From: Ignavibacteria bacterium
GTDB lineage: Bacteria > Bacteroidota > Ignavibacteria > Ch128b
Assembly: GCA_013177855.1 (NCBI GenBank)
Contig: JABLYA010000002.1
Coordinates: 124,001-188,000 of the forward strand
DNA: 64,000 nt
Reading direction: 5' to 3'
Shown here: one piece after another, positions 27,545 to 36,843 of the stretch
How the letters are laid out: every line of letters starts with the position of its first letter
Numbering within the stretch: the first letter of the stretch is position 1
Notes under the pieces: model-generated
What the model was told of the DNA's origin: nothing
The model's input: only the letters and a program-made list of their open reading frames with translations
Database searches by the model: none
Position numbers and translations under genes: made by a program

Positions 27545-28384
27545 TTAGGTTATTACTTGATTAAATCTTTTCATTATTAAATTAAACTCATTCAAAATTT
27601 TCTCGGCTCTCTTTTTATCCCTCTTTGCACATTCAGTCGCTATGGCATTGATCAAAACAGATATGGCTGAGAAAGAATTGGTAAATAGCATATTCTCACT
27701 TTTTACAATTAGTGAGTGTGTTGAATGAAATGTTAATGGTGCGGAACTCTTATTTGTAATTGCAACAATCTTAATTTTCCTTTCTTTAGCGAATTTTGCA
27801 GCTTCAATTGTTTCAACTGAGTATGGCGGAAATGAAAAAGCAATTAGCAAATCTTTATTTGTCATAAAAAGAATTTGATCATAAAATGTAGATGTATCAC
27901 TTCTCAAGAAACTTGAATCTATCCCTACCTGATTTAATTGATAAGAAAGTATCTGCGAAAGTAGATACGAAATGCCTAACCCCATCGTAAAAACTCTTTC
28001 CGATTTTAATATCAAATCAATCACTGAGTCAAAAGTACTTTTATCAATTAATTGAAGAGTTTCGTTTATGTTTTTAATTTCCTGATTTGCAACTGCTACT
28101 AACATGTGCTCCTTCAATTCATTCACTTTAATTGAAGGAAACATTTCAAGCTTTTTAAGATTTTTTTGCAATCCTTTCAATAACTCTGATCTAAATTCAC
28201 TATAACCTTTGAACCCAAGCCGTTGAGTAAATCTAACAATAGAAGCCACACTAAACTGTGTGGCTTCTGAGATTTCGTAAATGTTTAGAAAAGGAATTAC
28301 ATCAAGGTTTTCTAAAAAATAATCAGCAAGTTTACGCTGCTTCTTTGGAATCGAATTGTACCTGGCTAAGATTATGTTTTTCAT
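27545..28384 (-). CDS. MurR/RpiR-family transcriptional regulator
   Basis: A 279-residue regulator with an N-terminal RpiR helix-turn-helix (about 1-75: ISEATQFSVASIVRFTQRLG) and a C-terminal SIS domain (about 125-250: SERVFTMGLGISYLLSQILS) that would sense a phosphosugar or related ligand. Its ATG overlaps the stop of the upstream gene as TAATG, so it is translated with it. It lies in the middle of the operon it probably controls. RpiR proteins in some Pseudomonas-type amino-acid clusters regulate peptide catabolism; whether this does is inferred. Confidence 0.9.
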   Translation of the reverse strand: MKNIILARYNSIPKKQRKLADYFLENLDVIPFLNIYEISEATQFSVASIVRFTQRLGFKGYSEFRSELLKGLQKNLKKLEMFPSIKVNELKEHMLVAVANQEIKNINETLQLIDKSTFDSVIDLILKSERVFTMGLGISYLLSQILSYQLNQVGIDSSFLRSDTSTFYDQILFMTNKDLLIAFSFPPYSVETIEAAKFAKERKIKIVAITNKSSAPLTFHSTHSLIVKSENMLFTNSFSAISVLINAIATECAKRDKKRAEKILNEFNLIMKRFNQVIT

Positions 28385-29487
28385 TATTTCAATAGAACCA
28401 TTTTTTTAATTGATGTAAATTGACCAGAGCTTAGTTTGTAAAAGTAGATACCAGATGTCAATTCAGAAGCATCAAATTCAACAAAATGTTTTCCCGCATC
28501 AAGTTCTCTATTAACCAAAGTTTTTACTTTTTGTCCAAGAGAATTATAAACAGATAACTCAACATTTTGCTTTTCTGGAATTGAGAACTCAATCATAGTC
28601 TTTGGATTGAATGGATTGGGATAATTTTGTTTTAATTCGTAGGAGTAAGGATTTATTCCATCATTTACTGTTGTCAGGGTTGTGTATTTTGCGTAGGCTT
28701 GTTCCATATTATTAATCAATTGTGTCTCATCACTTCCAACTGCAATCCCAACCCAAAAATGAGCAGAATCATTGGGCTGAATGGTTACAGGTTCTTGAGT
28801 TAAAATAGCAACTGAACCATCACCGCCGGCAACAAAGGAAGTATCAAAGTTACCATAAGTTAAATATCCCCAGAGAAGTGAGTCAGGATCATAATAAGAA
28901 GCCGTCCAATCAATTACTCTAAATGAATAAGTTGGTTGTGAAAATATTTTGTATCCGACCAGAGGACTTGTTCCTCTGAAAGAATAACCAATGTAATTTG
29001 GCAAATTGAATTTAACTGTTTCAAGTCCATAAGTTCCATCAGGCTGTGGAATAAATTCAATTCCTATAAACGGAGTAAGAGTAGAATTCTCGCGATTAAC
29101 CACAGTGAATTTACAGATTACATAACTCTGATTCTGCCACCCATAAACTGAAAGTCTGACAAGAAAGTTTGGCGGTAAATTTGAATAAGCATTATTAAAT
29201 GCGCCAAAAATTTCATAATCGCTTTTCTCAGGGCTTTGTACATTATAAGGTTGAATTTCTGTATCCGCATCTTTTTTGTAATCATATACCTGATCTTTGT
29301 TAACACCAATTAAAATTGACGATCTATCAATTTGTCTTAAATTGTTTATTGCTGGTGAATGTATACGAACCCTTCCATAAACATTCACCTCCACTCCGAT
29401 ACTACCGGTTTAAAAACTCTGAGCTAAAAGCTCGTGAAATTGAACTCCTATCAAAAGCAGGAGACTAGTTAGTAGAATTTTTTTCAT
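28384..29487 (-). pseudogene. T9SS-sorted exported protein interrupted by an in-frame stop
   Basis: The reading frame starts at ATG 29485-29487 behind GGAGGTGC with a good signal peptide (MKKILLTSLLLLIGVQFHEL, then LAQSF). Codon 26 is TAA (29410-29412). After it the same frame runs on as TGSIGVEVNVYGRVRIHSP for a further 340 residues. It ends in a T9SS sorting domain (NYPNPFNPKTMIEF ... KKMVLLK). No shift is needed, only one base, for example C to T turning CAA into TAA. A GTG at 29392-29394 would allow an unexported 336-residue product but has no proper Shine-Dalgarno. It could be a recent nonsense mutation, a sequencing error or recoding. Function unknown. Confidence 0.75.
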
Positions 29488-29506
29488 CGCACCTCCATTT
29501 GTTTTA

Positions 29507-30913
29507 TTATTGATAGTTAATTAAAAATGGTGGAATTAAGAGAATAAATCCCAACAAGAATAATATTACCATTAAAGGCAAAACCAATTTTGCCCATCTT
29601 TCCCAGGGCACTTTAGCCATTGTTAGAGCACCCATCGTAACCGCCGAAGTTGGAATAATGATATTTGTGTATTCACCAAATTGAAAGGCTAGTATTGCTG
29701 TTTGTCTTGATACACCTGTTAAATCAGCAAGCGGAGCCATAATTGGCATTGTAAGTGCAGCCTGTCCACTTCCACTGTGAACAAAGAAATTAATTATTGC
29801 TTGAACTATAAACATTTTCTGTGCAGAAAAAATTGGAGAGGAAGATTCAACAAATGGTGTCAGTCCATATAAAATTGTATCAATTATATGAGCATCTCTT
29901 GAAATAACCAGAGTTGCTCTAGCTAAAGCAACAATTATGGCCGTACCCACCAGATCTTTTGCACCATTGATGAATGAATTAACAATTTTATCTGTCTTTA
30001 ATCCACCAAAAATTCCTGCAAGTACTCCCATAATCACAAACAAAGCAGAAATTTCTTCAATGAACCATTTGAATTTTATAACTCCAATTACAAGTCCAGC
30101 TAAACTAAGAACAAAGATTAACAGAACAAGTTTATGTCTTAGTGTCAATTTTTCTTCCGAATTCAATTCTAAATTCGTTTCGTTAAGTTTTCTTTCCTGA
30201 TCAATATCAAATACTGGACTAATGGATGGATTTTTATAAACCTTTCTCGAATAATAAGTGATAAAAATTATTGCAATTGTAGTTGAGATTATCCAGCAGA
30301 AGACTCTATAACTCAGACCAGAGAACAAGGGGAGCTCAGCAATCCCCTGAGCAATTCCTACATTAAATGGATTTAAGAAAGCACTTGCAAATCCTATGTG
30401 AGCACCAATAAGCGGAATTGCAACACCAACAATCGAATCATATCCTAATGCTAGTGCAATTGGAACCAGTATCAAAACGAAAGGAATTATCTCCTCATTC
30501 ATTCCGAATGTCGCCCCACCAAAAGAGAAAAGAATAACAAGTATAGGAATAAATGCTGCACGCATTATAGGAGATTTATTATGCATTAAAAGAAGTCTTT
30601 TAATAAAAGCATCAATTGCACCAGTGCTTGTCAGAACATTAAAAGCACCACCAACAAAAAGAATGAATCCAATTATCAAGGCGGCTTCTTTAAATCCTTT
30701 TAATGGTGCAATGAAAAGATCAAATAAGTCCTGAGGATTGCTCTCTACATATTTAAAAGAACCAGGAACAACTACCTCACGCCCATTGACTAAAGTTCTT
30801 TCATATTTACCGCCAGGAATTACCCAGGTTAATATTGCTATAAATACCAGCAATGAAAAAATGAGCAAATAAGTATTTGGTACTCTTAATTTGAATTTAT
30901 AGTTGGTTTTCAC
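29507..30913 (-). CDS. YfcC-family (DcuC superfamily) membrane carrier
   Basis: A 468-residue inner-membrane carrier with about 11-12 helices of the C4-dicarboxylate anaerobic carrier/YfcC type. It begins with VPNTYLLIFSLLVFIAILTW and the VIPGG motif, later HSGSGQAALTMPIMAPLADL, a family signature. Escherichia coli YfcC is annotated as a putative basic-amino-acid antiporter and the family includes arginine/ornithine exchangers; dicarboxylate carriers are relatives. It overlaps the S51 gene by 4 bases, which ties the carrier to the peptidases. Uptake or exchange of Asp/Arg-type amino acids would fit but is unproven. Confidence 0.85.
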   Translation of the reverse strand: MKTNYKFKLRVPNTYLLIFSLLVFIAILTWVIPGGKYERTLVNGREVVVPGSFKYVESNPQDLFDLFIAPLKGFKEAALIIGFILFVGGAFNVLTSTGAIDAFIKRLLLMHNKSPIMRAAFIPILVILFSFGGATFGMNEEIIPFVLILVPIALALGYDSIVGVAIPLIGAHIGFASAFLNPFNVGIAQGIAELPLFSGLSYRVFCWIISTTIAIIFITYYSRKVYKNPSISPVFDIDQERKLNETNLELNSEEKLTLRHKLVLLIFVLSLAGLVIGVIKFKWFIEEISALFVIMGVLAGIFGGLKTDKIVNSFINGAKDLVGTAIIVALARATLVISRDAHIIDTILYGLTPFVESSSPIFSAQKMFIVQAIINFFVHSGSGQAALTMPIMAPLADLTGVSRQTAILAFQFGEYTNIIIPTSAVTMGALTMAKVPWERWAKLVLPLMVILFLLGFILLIPPFLINYQ

Positions 30914-31770
30914 TTTACAACACTCTTTGATTTAAGATCAAATTTTTGTCCAGATACCAGGATGTGCATTAAGATATTAGAGCCACTAAGTTTATTGCTT
31001 TGATTTTTAGTTACCTGTGTTGACTTAGTTGGATCAAAGACGATTACCTGACTTTCCCCTATTACTTCAAAGGTTTGATCTGGATAAACAACAATCGCAG
31101 TAGACTCATCAATACCAATTCCAAGTTTATCTTGATTTTCAAGAACAACACTAATTAGTCTATTTAACCTTTTTCTTTTAATAAAGTGTTGATCAATAAT
31201 AGAATTTTCAATGAAACCAAATCCTTCGGATGTAATTATGTTCTCAGCTTCAATACAATTAAAAGGATTTGAGGAATCCTTGTTTCTGTATTCATCCCCG
31301 GTAATCATAATTTTACTCATTACAGCAGCACCTGCGCTTGTTCCACTTACAACACCACCACTTTTGTAAATACTCTTTATCAATTCTAAAAGTGATGTAT
31401 TAAGCAAATCTCTGGTTAATAAATTCTGATCTCCGCCCGAAAAGAAAACAACATTACAATTTTTGAACTGCTTAATGAATCCTTCATCATTTGCCTTTTC
31501 TCTATCGCCATAAAACACAAGAACATCTTTAAAGCCGAGTGCTTGAAACTCTTTTTTCAATCTTTCACCCGTAATTAATGGCTCACTTGAAGCATTGGGA
31601 ATAATCAAAACTCTGGAATCAGCTTTACTAAGTTCAAGTATTTTTGTCATAATTTCGTCAGTTCGATTACCACCACCAATTATGATAAGATACCCTTTTG
31701 GTTGAGCGAAGAAACTTTCCAGAAAAAAGAGAAAAAGTAAAACAATTAATTTGATTTTACTTTTAATCAT
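30910..31770 (-). CDS. Periplasmic cyanophycinase-family (S51) peptidase
   Basis: A 286-residue S51 peptidase with a signal peptide (to about 22). The core carries the nucleophile S145 in GTSAGA (143-148), IIDQHFIKRKRLNRLI and LGIGIDESTAIVV, and it fills the whole protein, unlike the T9SS-exported paralogue at 19069. Cyanophycinases split multi-L-arginyl-poly-L-aspartate into beta-Asp-Arg; other S51 members are alpha-aspartyl dipeptidases or act on isoaspartyl peptides. It overlaps the M20 gene by 8 bases and the YfcC gene by 4. Confidence 0.85.
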   Translation of the reverse strand: MIKSKIKLIVLLFLFFLESFFAQPKGYLIIIGGGNRTDEIMTKILELSKADSRVLIIPNASSEPLITGERLKKEFQALGFKDVLVFYGDREKANDEGFIKQFKNCNVVFFSGGDQNLLTRDLLNTSLLELIKSIYKSGGVVSGTSAGAAVMSKIMITGDEYRNKDSSNPFNCIEAENIITSEGFGFIENSIIDQHFIKRKRLNRLISVVLENQDKLGIGIDESTAIVVYPDQTFEVIGESQVIVFDPTKSTQVTKNQSNKLSGSNILMHILVSGQKFDLKSKSVVK

Positions 31771-32872
31771 AGTTCATTAAATGATAAGCTATTTTCGATG
31801 CTTGAACTAAATGTTCAATTAAAATGTATTCATTATTGCTATGCGGATTTTTAGCTCCGATTCCGATATTTATTGTTGGTATGCCTTTCTCGTTTAATGA
31901 ATTTGCATCGCTGCCGCCAAATGAGATTTTTTCTTCTGGTTTTAAACCTGCTTTTGAAATCGCATCTACAATTCTTTTATAAACATCCCATTCAGGTTTA
32001 ATCTGATATGGTTTGAAATCCCAACTAAAATTAAAATAAATTTTAGCCCCAAAGCTTTTTGCTTCATTTTCAAAAATATTTTTTACTGTAAGAATCAAAC
32101 TATCGACTTTCGAAGAATCAAAAGATCTAATTTCACCTTCAATTATTACCAATTCCGGAACCACATTCGTAGCTTCACCACCAGAGATTTTTCCGATATT
32201 CAAAGTTGTTTCTTCTTCAATTCTTCCTTGCTTAATCCTTGAAATTGCCTTAGCAGCTACTTCAATTGCATTGATGCCTTTTTCTGGTTCAATACCAGCA
32301 TGCGATGCTTTTCCTTCGATATTGACTTTGAACATTAAAGCACCAGGAGACTTGATTATGAAATTACCAGGATCTAAATGAGAATCGAAAACGAAACCCA
32401 TTTTAATATTATTTCTCAATTTTAGAAATCTTGAACCGCTCAGAGTCGTTTCTTCACAAATAGTAAAAGCTATTGTGAACGGTTTAATTTTTCTTCCATT
32501 TTCAATTGATTTTTTTAAGGCATAAAGGATTGCCGAAATGCCTGCACGATTATCGGCACCGAGGATTGATCTACCGTCTGAAGTTATTTTACCATTTTGA
32601 ATTATTGGTGATAAATTCTTTGTTGATCTGGCTGTATCCATATGAGAAAGCAAAACAAAATCACCACCACCATTAATTTCACAGATCAAATTTCCAGAAT
32701 TGCCCCCATCAATTTGAAATGCATCATCTTCAAAAACTTTAAGATTAAACTGACTGATAAATTCTTTAATAAACTCTGAAACTTCCCTCTCGTTTTTCGA
32801 TAGCCCCTCAATCTTGGAAAGTGAAATGAAAAGATCTACAAGTTCATTTTCATTAAAATTATCTGTAACCAT
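31763..32872 (-). CDS. M20-family metallopeptidase (PepT/PepV-like)
   Basis: A 369-residue cytoplasmic di- or tripeptidase. The metal ligands fit M20: H77 and D79 in SHMDTA, D107 in GADNRAG, E140/E141 in CEETTLSG, and a late His in KNPHSNNEY. A dimerisation domain lies at about 185-295. No signal peptide is present. It is the first gene of the operon, 36 bases after the predicted -10 box. It would split the dipeptides imported by the downstream carrier. Confidence 0.88.
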   Translation of the reverse strand: MVTDNFNENELVDLFISLSKIEGLSKNEREVSEFIKEFISQFNLKVFEDDAFQIDGGNSGNLICEINGGGDFVLLSHMDTARSTKNLSPIIQNGKITSDGRSILGADNRAGISAILYALKKSIENGRKIKPFTIAFTICEETTLSGSRFLKLRNNIKMGFVFDSHLDPGNFIIKSPGALMFKVNIEGKASHAGIEPEKGINAIEVAAKAISRIKQGRIEEETTLNIGKISGGEATNVVPELVIIEGEIRSFDSSKVDSLILTVKNIFENEAKSFGAKIYFNFSWDFKPYQIKPEWDVYKRIVDAISKAGLKPEEKISFGGSDANSLNEKGIPTINIGIGAKNPHSNNEYILIEHLVQASKIAYHLMNYD

Positions 32873-32907
32873 TGTTTCAAAATAAATTTAATTGAAATTT
32901 CTATTAC

Positions 32908-32936
32908 ACTTTAAGGAAAAAATATTTTTTTGTCAA
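32908..32936 (-). promoter_or_regulatory. Promoter of the S51/M20/TonB operon
   Basis: TTGACA (32931-32936), a 17-base spacer and TAAAGT (32908-32913) on the minus strand. The -35 box is perfect and the -10 box matches four of six. The distance to the M20 ATG is 36 bases. It is the only good promoter I find before eight closely packed genes. Confidence 0.55.
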
Positions 32937-33003
32937 GTGGAAGGTTTGAAATTATTTGACAGAGAATTAAGGGATTGTAAATTAAAACACTAAGATTTTG
33001 GAA

Positions 33004-34758
33004 CTAAAATTTCCCCTCCAGACTCATCCACCACTGGGCTATACGCATTTGAGAAAATAGATCAGGATCTATTAAAACATTTAAGGTAAAATTTGATGAG
33101 AGAAAAACCTTAAATCCACAAATTGCATTGGCTTCGTAAATAGAGTTTTTATAACCCGAATTTTTACTTGATACCACTGTTCCAATTTCTTGATACGTAG
33201 AATCATTATGAACTACGGTTCTATTTCTTATCCTATAAACAAAATTTTCTTCGTATTTCCCACCGCCAGTCAATTGATTCAAAAGAAACATTAACTCTCC
33301 ATAGTCACCAACTTTTACATTGAATAAAAGTGGTATTTGATAGAGATAATCCATCGTTTTTCTTTCTAATTCAACTTGAGCATCTTCGAAATAACTGTAT
33401 CTGGAACTATCCATCGGATAATATGATAATTGAGAATTATTTGTCATCCAAATTGTTCTACTTGTTCTGCTGATATTAAGTGGCTCATTAGAAATAATTT
33501 CCGAATATTTCTCAGAGTAAAAAGCACCAATTGCAAGATTAACTTTCGGTGAGATGTCAATTCTTAATCCAATAAAGCCGTTATATTCTTTCCTCTTTTC
33601 AAATCCAGTTAGTTTTGAAAAAGAAATTTGCCGATAATCTTGTAAGTTTTTAATCCAGTAATTTTCATTTGTGTAAAATGATTTATTATAGACAAAGTTT
33701 GTATCATATTGTTTGCGATTTCCATTGAAGTCAAATTTACCGCTTAAATAATTAAAGTAACCAAATACCTTCAAATTATCTTTTATATAACTCGAAAAAT
33801 CAAATCCTGAATAATACAACTTTCCATCGTTGTCGAAATTACGATCAAGTTTCGAATAATAGCTGGAATAATCCCAAAAATTAGAAACATCAGGAATACC
33901 TGTTTGATAAAAGTATTTATTAACACTATTAAATGGTTGATTAACTTTTCCAGCAAGTAAACCAGTTTTAATTCCGATCTTTGTTTTTTCATTTAGTGAA
34001 TAACTTAAGCCAAAAGTATAATCTTGATGATTATAATCTTGATCCTTGTCAATATCCTCCAGATATTCTCCCACATAGTCTGTATCCTGATGATTATTTG
34101 CGCGATACCTTAAACCTATTCTTGAATAATTTATTCCATTAAAACTAAAGCCTGCTGAAAATTTTTCATTTATTTTATATCCTGCAAAGAAAGAAAAAAT
34201 ATCCCCTTTAAATTTCATTTCGTTATTTTCCGTGGAAGAAGTCTGATAAGATTTTTCCATCAGAATCGGATAAATTAAATCAACAAAAGAATCATACCTT
34301 CTTATATTTTGATAAGTCAACCCCACAAATAATTTTCCTGATAAAAACTCAACTGGATTTGTAATAAAACCGAATGAAAATCTAGGCTCAGGCTCTAATC
34401 TGGTTGTAGGGAAATAATGTAGAGGATAAATTACTCGACCTTCGGGGATAATCTCGGGCATTTGATCAAGGGGTATTACAGGATAATCATATAAATCAGC
34501 CTCTTTTCTCTCCCCACGGTAATCAATGTAAAAATAATACTTACTCTCAAGTTCCGTTAGTCTAGCTGGATTTATAATCATATTAGCAAAGATATTTTCA
34601 ACTAATACTGGAGTTATATCTTTTAAATTTTTCATTCCATATGGATTTAATAACTGACGATTAAAATAATAATCACTTGATTCGAAATATTGCTCCAAAC
34701 CGCTCTGGGCTAATAATGAAGTTGAAACTAAAAGGAGGGCAAATAATTTTAATATCAT
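33004..34758 (-). CDS. Outer-membrane beta-barrel protein
   Basis: A 584-residue exported protein with a signal peptide (MILKLFALLLVSTSLLAQ). The rest is long and Tyr/Phe/Asn-rich with alternating strands (FSFGFITNPVEFLSGKLFVG, FSAGFSFNGINYSRIGL), and it ends in ...WWMSLEGKF with a terminal Phe. This is the pattern of a large outer-membrane barrel without a TonB plug. I do not recognise a named family. It runs in the same direction as ubiD, with a 138-base gap that contains a duplicated segment. Confidence 0.75.
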   Translation of the reverse strand: MILKLFALLLVSTSLLAQSGLEQYFESSDYYFNRQLLNPYGMKNLKDITPVLVENIFANMIINPARLTELESKYYFYIDYRGERKEADLYDYPVIPLDQMPEIIPEGRVIYPLHYFPTTRLEPEPRFSFGFITNPVEFLSGKLFVGLTYQNIRRYDSFVDLIYPILMEKSYQTSSTENNEMKFKGDIFSFFAGYKINEKFSAGFSFNGINYSRIGLRYRANNHQDTDYVGEYLEDIDKDQDYNHQDYTFGLSYSLNEKTKIGIKTGLLAGKVNQPFNSVNKYFYQTGIPDVSNFWDYSSYYSKLDRNFDNDGKLYYSGFDFSSYIKDNLKVFGYFNYLSGKFDFNGNRKQYDTNFVYNKSFYTNENYWIKNLQDYRQISFSKLTGFEKRKEYNGFIGLRIDISPKVNLAIGAFYSEKYSEIISNEPLNISRTSRTIWMTNNSQLSYYPMDSSRYSYFEDAQVELERKTMDYLYQIPLLFNVKVGDYGELMFLLNQLTGGGKYEENFVYRIRNRTVVHNDSTYQEIGTVVSSKNSGYKNSIYEANAICGFKVFLSSNFTLNVLIDPDLFSQMRIAQWWMSLEGKF

Positions 34759-34804
34759 TGATTATTCCGATTAGATGAAAAATAATTTTCAGACTTAATC
34801 TACC

Positions 34805-34836
34805 AATTCAAATATAACTAAATAATTCAGATTAAA
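34805..34836. repeat. First copy of a 32-base direct repeat
   Basis: The 32 bases starting AATTCAAATATAACTAAATA recur perfectly at 34870-34901, 65 bases on. This copy is downstream of ubiD and non-coding. The arrangement looks like a short duplication of the ubiD 3' end region. Confidence 0.7.
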
Positions 34837-34869
34837 GCAATACCACAGCTGTTGCTCAATATTCTCCTT

Positions 34870-34901
34870 AATTCAAATATAACTAAATAATTCAGATTAA
34901 A
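34870..34901. repeat. Second copy of the 32-base direct repeat
   Basis: Perfect copy of 34805-34836. This one includes the ubiD stop codon (34897-34899), so it is likely the parent copy. No third copy was seen nearby. Confidence 0.7.
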
Positions 34902-36672
34902 CCTTGAATAGTTTCAGCCATTTCTCATCAACTTTCTTAATAATATTTTCTTCCATTCGTAAAGGCTCGGGATAACCTTGTTTCCAGGTCGCATCGATTC
35001 CCAAAATTCCTTCATAAATCGGACTTATTCCAATTAATTTTTGTTCTGTAAAAACAATATCTCTTTCTGCGTCAAATCGGGTAAAAATGCCCCAGATTGT
35101 TTTTTCCTGATTAAAGACATCAACATCTTCACTTACAGCAGCAATAATTTTAAAAGAACTCAATTCTTTTTGTGCGACAAGTTTTTCAATTGTCTCTCTT
35201 CCATTTTTTTCAACCTGGAAAACGAGTAAAGTATCTTCGTAAGTGTTTATATCACGAATTGTTGGATTTGTTTTTAGTAATATTTTTTTAATTTGTTCAA
35301 ACTCGAGTCCTTTGGTCGTTTTTAGTTCCTTATTTTCAATTTTACTTGTTGCATCAATTACCATTTTGCTTCCGAGGTTCATTTTGAAGCTCGTGAAATC
35401 CAGTGTATCTAAAGGTACTTTTGGTATCATTACGAAATCATAATGGGGATCAAAGTTCCTTTTAATTTCTCGTAATACAGCTCGAAAGTCTCTTGGATTT
35501 ATTCCTCTGTCAACAAGAATTACACATTTGGTTAAAGAAAGTTGTCCTTCACCCATAATGCTGAGAGCAGTCTTCACCGCTTCTTTGTGATATCTTTCAT
35601 CAACAGAAACAACGAGCAGGTTATGAAATCCTGCTTCATAGTAAGCCCAGAGCGATTCAATCTCAGGATGGATCAATTTTATTAACGGGCCAAGAATTTT
35701 CTGAGTTGCATCACCAAGAAATTTATCTTCCATTGGAGGAATGCCAACAATAGTTGCAGGATAGATAGGATCTTTAGCAGTCGTAATTTTTCTTATTTGA
35801 AAGATTGGAAATTCAGCAGCAGCAGAATAATGTCCAAAATGATCTCCAAATGGGCCTTCCATCCTCCTGAAATTTGCTGGAACAATTCCTTCAAGAACAA
35901 ACTCAGCATTTGCAGGAACTTTGATTTTAATTGATTTAGCGTTGATCATTGGAGTTCTTTTACCTCTTAAAAATCCAGCTAACATTACTTCATCTATATT
36001 TTCTGGAAGTGCAGCAATTGTCGCAAAGAGCATTGCTGGATCAGTTCCAAGTGCAACAGCAACTGGTAAATCTCTACCAAGTTTTTCTGCCTGATAATAA
36101 TGAAATCCGCCGCCTTTTTGAATTTGCCAGTGCATTCCAGTAGTTGCATCATCAAAGACCTGCATTCGATACATTCCAACATTTCGTTTGCCTGTTCTTG
36201 GATCATAAGTAAAAACCTGTGGAAGAGTTATAAATCTTCCGCCATCCTGAGGCCAGCACTTCAAAACAGGTAAATCACTTAATCTTACTGGAATCTCTTG
36301 AGCTTGAGAATATCTTCCACCAGATTTAGGGAAAGTTGATAAAACTCGTTTTAACATTTCTTTTCGTTTCAAAATCTCATTGAATTTTGGCGGGACTAAA
36401 ATTTCAGCAAACTTCAGAAGTTCATACCCAAGTTCATCTGGATCTTTTTGCAACGCAAGTTCGATTCTTCTATCAGAAGCATAAATATTCATCAACAAAG
36501 GATATTTTGAGCCAATTGGTTTAGTGAAGAGCAAAGCAGGTTTGTTCATCAACAAAGCACGATGGGCTATTTCTGTTACTTCAAGAACAGGATCGACTGG
36601 TTCTTCAATTATTAATAACTCTTTTTCTGATTTTAGTTCTTCGATAAATTCTTTAAGATTTGAAAAGCTCAT
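34897..36672 (-). CDS. ubiD: UbiD-family decarboxylase
   Basis: UbiD enzymes decarboxylate aromatic or unsaturated acids with prenylated FMN. Here the likely role is in quinone biosynthesis (menaquinone by the futalosine route, or a ubiquinone-type step); substrate not determinable. The 591-residue protein has the core NVGMYRMQVFDDATTGMHWQ, FVLEGIVPANFRRMEGPFGD and ATIVGIPPMEDKFLGDAT, with the conserved E-R-Q region in place. It is somewhat longer than the roughly 490-residue E. coli UbiD, from a C-terminal extension. No ubiX is nearby. Confidence 0.92.
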   Translation of the reverse strand: MSFSNLKEFIEELKSEKELLIIEEPVDPVLEVTEIAHRALLMNKPALLFTKPIGSKYPLLMNIYASDRRIELALQKDPDELGYELLKFAEILVPPKFNEILKRKEMLKRVLSTFPKSGGRYSQAQEIPVRLSDLPVLKCWPQDGGRFITLPQVFTYDPRTGKRNVGMYRMQVFDDATTGMHWQIQKGGGFHYYQAEKLGRDLPVAVALGTDPAMLFATIAALPENIDEVMLAGFLRGKRTPMINAKSIKIKVPANAEFVLEGIVPANFRRMEGPFGDHFGHYSAAAEFPIFQIRKITTAKDPIYPATIVGIPPMEDKFLGDATQKILGPLIKLIHPEIESLWAYYEAGFHNLLVVSVDERYHKEAVKTALSIMGEGQLSLTKCVILVDRGINPRDFRAVLREIKRNFDPHYDFVMIPKVPLDTLDFTSFKMNLGSKMVIDATSKIENKELKTTKGLEFEQIKKILLKTNPTIRDINTYEDTLLVFQVEKNGRETIEKLVAQKELSSFKIIAAVSEDVDVFNQEKTIWGIFTRFDAERDIVFTEQKLIGISPIYEGILGIDATWKQGYPEPLRMEENIIKKVDEKWLKLFKV

Positions 36673-36843
36673 AACTCATCCAATATTTGTGGTTAGTCAT
36701 ATCTAATGCAATTTAATTTTTACAAGGAGAGCATTCAAGGTTAAAAAATCCTGATGAATTTTATTCAAATAATAATTTTACATTATTATGCCAATTAATT
36801 TAATTTTATAAAGAAAACATTTTTTTAATAAGGGGGATTAAAA

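Noticed and set aside
29392-29394. GTG start for a shorter intact gene after the stop codon
   Set aside because: No ribosome site and the product would lack the signal peptide its T9SS tail needs; treated as an interrupted gene.
36770-36788. TAATAAT-TTTAC-ATTATTA inverted repeat before cfa
   Set aside because: Seven A/T pairs in very A/T-rich DNA; expected by chance.
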